This document shows positions 4,968 to 5,661 of a DNA stretch of 5,661 bases, in pieces. The stretch covers positions 1 through 5,661 of the forward strand of contig JABHYP010000026.1 in NCBI GenBank assembly GCA_018656855.1, in the 5' to 3' direction. The stretch is from Candidatus Latescibacterota bacterium. GTDB lineage: Bacteria; Latescibacterota; Latescibacteria; Latescibacterales; Latescibacteraceae. The translations under genes were made by a program, and so were the position numbers. Below the pieces are notes generated by a model. The model saw nothing but the letters and a program-made list of their open reading frames with translations. It ran no database searches and was not told the origin of the DNA. Position 1 is the stretch's first letter. Each line of letters starts with the position of its first letter.

Positions 4968-5661
4968 ATGAAAGCTCACCAGAACCGCAGGGAATTTATA
5001 AAAAACACTTCAACCGGTATTATCGGCATCGGTGTTGCTTCGGGATCGCTGACAACACCTCAATCGGTTTACGGGGTAACAGGCAAGTCCACTGTAGCTA
5101 TCGTTCGAAACGAGCGGTCGATTTCCAACCGGAGCGTCGCCGATGAAAAACAGGCGGCTCTCATGGTAGACACGGCGCTCTTCATGGTTACCGGAAAGCA
5201 GAAACCGGAACAGGTATGGTCTTCCCTCGGTGTCACAAAAGAGGATATAGTTGGCATCAAAGTGAACAGCATCAATAACGCTTTCCCCCTCTTTGATCGT
5301 TCAAAAGTTGCCTATGCTATCAGCAATAGCCTTTCAAGCGTAGTGCCGCCCAACAATATAATCATTTATGACAGATATACTGCGGAACTCACCCATGCGG
5401 GCTACACGGCGAATAACGGTTCTGAAGGTGTGCGGTGCATCGGCGCTGACGAAGGCGCAGGATTTCATCCCGGTGAGGGTATAACCCGTATCGTTACTGA
5501 CATGTGTACAAAGATCATAAATATTCCGGCGCTTAAAACTCTCGACACCGCTTTCGCAGCGAGCCTTTTTATTAAAAACCACGTCGGCTCCCTGCCGCCC
5601 GACGAAATGCCCAAGGGGCATGATAACCAGGAATTTATCACCAGCCTCTCGGCGCTTCCAA
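4968..5661 (+). CDS. Tat-exported DUF362 protein, N-terminal 231 residues (runs off the window)
   Basis: The frame is open to the right edge, so the C-terminus is missing. The N-terminus is a twin-arginine signal: NRREFIK (residues 6-12, Arg7-Arg8), a weakly hydrophobic Gly/Ala/Ile stretch (16-28) and a probable cleavage near residue 36. This predicts export of a folded, possibly cofactor-loaded protein. The rest fits DUF362: DIVGIKVNS (93-101), a segment with NNIIIYDR followed by AGY (129-146), and the strongest mark, IINIPALK, then SLFIKNHVG (183-207), matching the family pattern 'N.P.LK ... lKN..G'. Some DUF362 proteins carry ferredoxin-type Fe-S motifs; none is visible in this part. The biochemical function is unknown. 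The ATG is chosen because it opens the twin-arginine motif, has a well-placed ribosome binding site and is 3 bases from the previous stop. Confidence 0.87.
   Translation, partial: MKAHQNRREFIKNTSTGIIGIGVASGSLTTPQSVYGVTGKSTVAIVRNERSISNRSVADEKQAALMVDTALFMVTGKQKPEQVWSSLGVTKEDIVGIKVNSINNAFPLFDRSKVAYAISNSLSSVVPPNNIIIYDRYTAELTHAGYTANNGSEGVRCIGADEGAGFHPGEGITRIVTDMCTKIINIPALKTLDTAFAASLFIKNHVGSLPPDEMPKGHDNQEFITSLSALP

Noticed and set aside
4961..5146. 61-residue plus-strand ORF at the start of the DUF362 gene
   Set aside because: It overlaps the DUF362 frame, which has a twin-arginine signal, a well-placed ribosome binding site and stays open to the window edge. This short frame has no support.
1..5661. 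CRISPR array, tRNA, rRNA, insertion sequence or phage attachment site
   Set aside because: I saw no spaced direct repeats, no cloverleaf-like sequence, no transposase motifs and no terminal inverted repeats with target duplications.

Overview
This window looks like chromosomal DNA from an uncultured or little-studied Gram-negative bacterium. Two observations support that: one gene encodes a lipoprotein with a clear lipobox, and another encodes a twin-arginine (Tat) exported protein. The mix of a DUF362 Tat protein, a PEGA/DUF6599 lipoprotein and a large exported transglutaminase-like protein is the kind of set I associate with candidate phyla such as Latescibacterota and relatives. That placement is an inference from gene content, with no marker gene to support it. 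There are no rRNA or tRNA genes, CRISPR arrays, transposases or phage genes in view.

Layout. Positions 1-302 hold the C-terminal end of an Ldh_2-type malate/lactate dehydrogenase on the plus strand. It converges on a class I/II PLP-dependent aminotransferase (364-1461, minus strand), and a perfect 7-bp hairpin lies between the two genes. A 446-bp AT-rich spacer (1462-1907) follows. It contains two overlapping, oppositely oriented sigma-70-like promoters, a 9-bp inverted repeat, and a doubtful 41-codon ORF encoding a hydrophobic peptide. The plus-strand promoter would give the next gene a leader of about 300 nt.

Downstream are three plus-strand genes for exported proteins. The first (1908-4043) encodes a 711-residue secreted protein with a transglutaminase-like core and an apparently intact Cys-His-Asp triad, flanked by probable beta-sandwich regions. 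The second (4236-4964) encodes a lipoprotein with a PEGA domain followed by a DUF6599 domain. The third (4968-5661, running off the window) encodes a Tat-exported DUF362 protein. The second and third are 3 bp apart and probably translationally coupled. The first is separated from the second by a 192-bp spacer with only weak hairpins, so whether all three form one operon is open.

The two left-hand genes look like cytoplasmic metabolism (2-hydroxy acid oxidation, amino-group transfer). The three right-hand genes look like a cell-envelope module of unknown function. The most interesting possibility is that the transglutaminase-like protein, the PEGA/DUF6599 lipoprotein and the DUF362 protein act together outside the cytoplasmic membrane. 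Only gene proximity and shared export support this.
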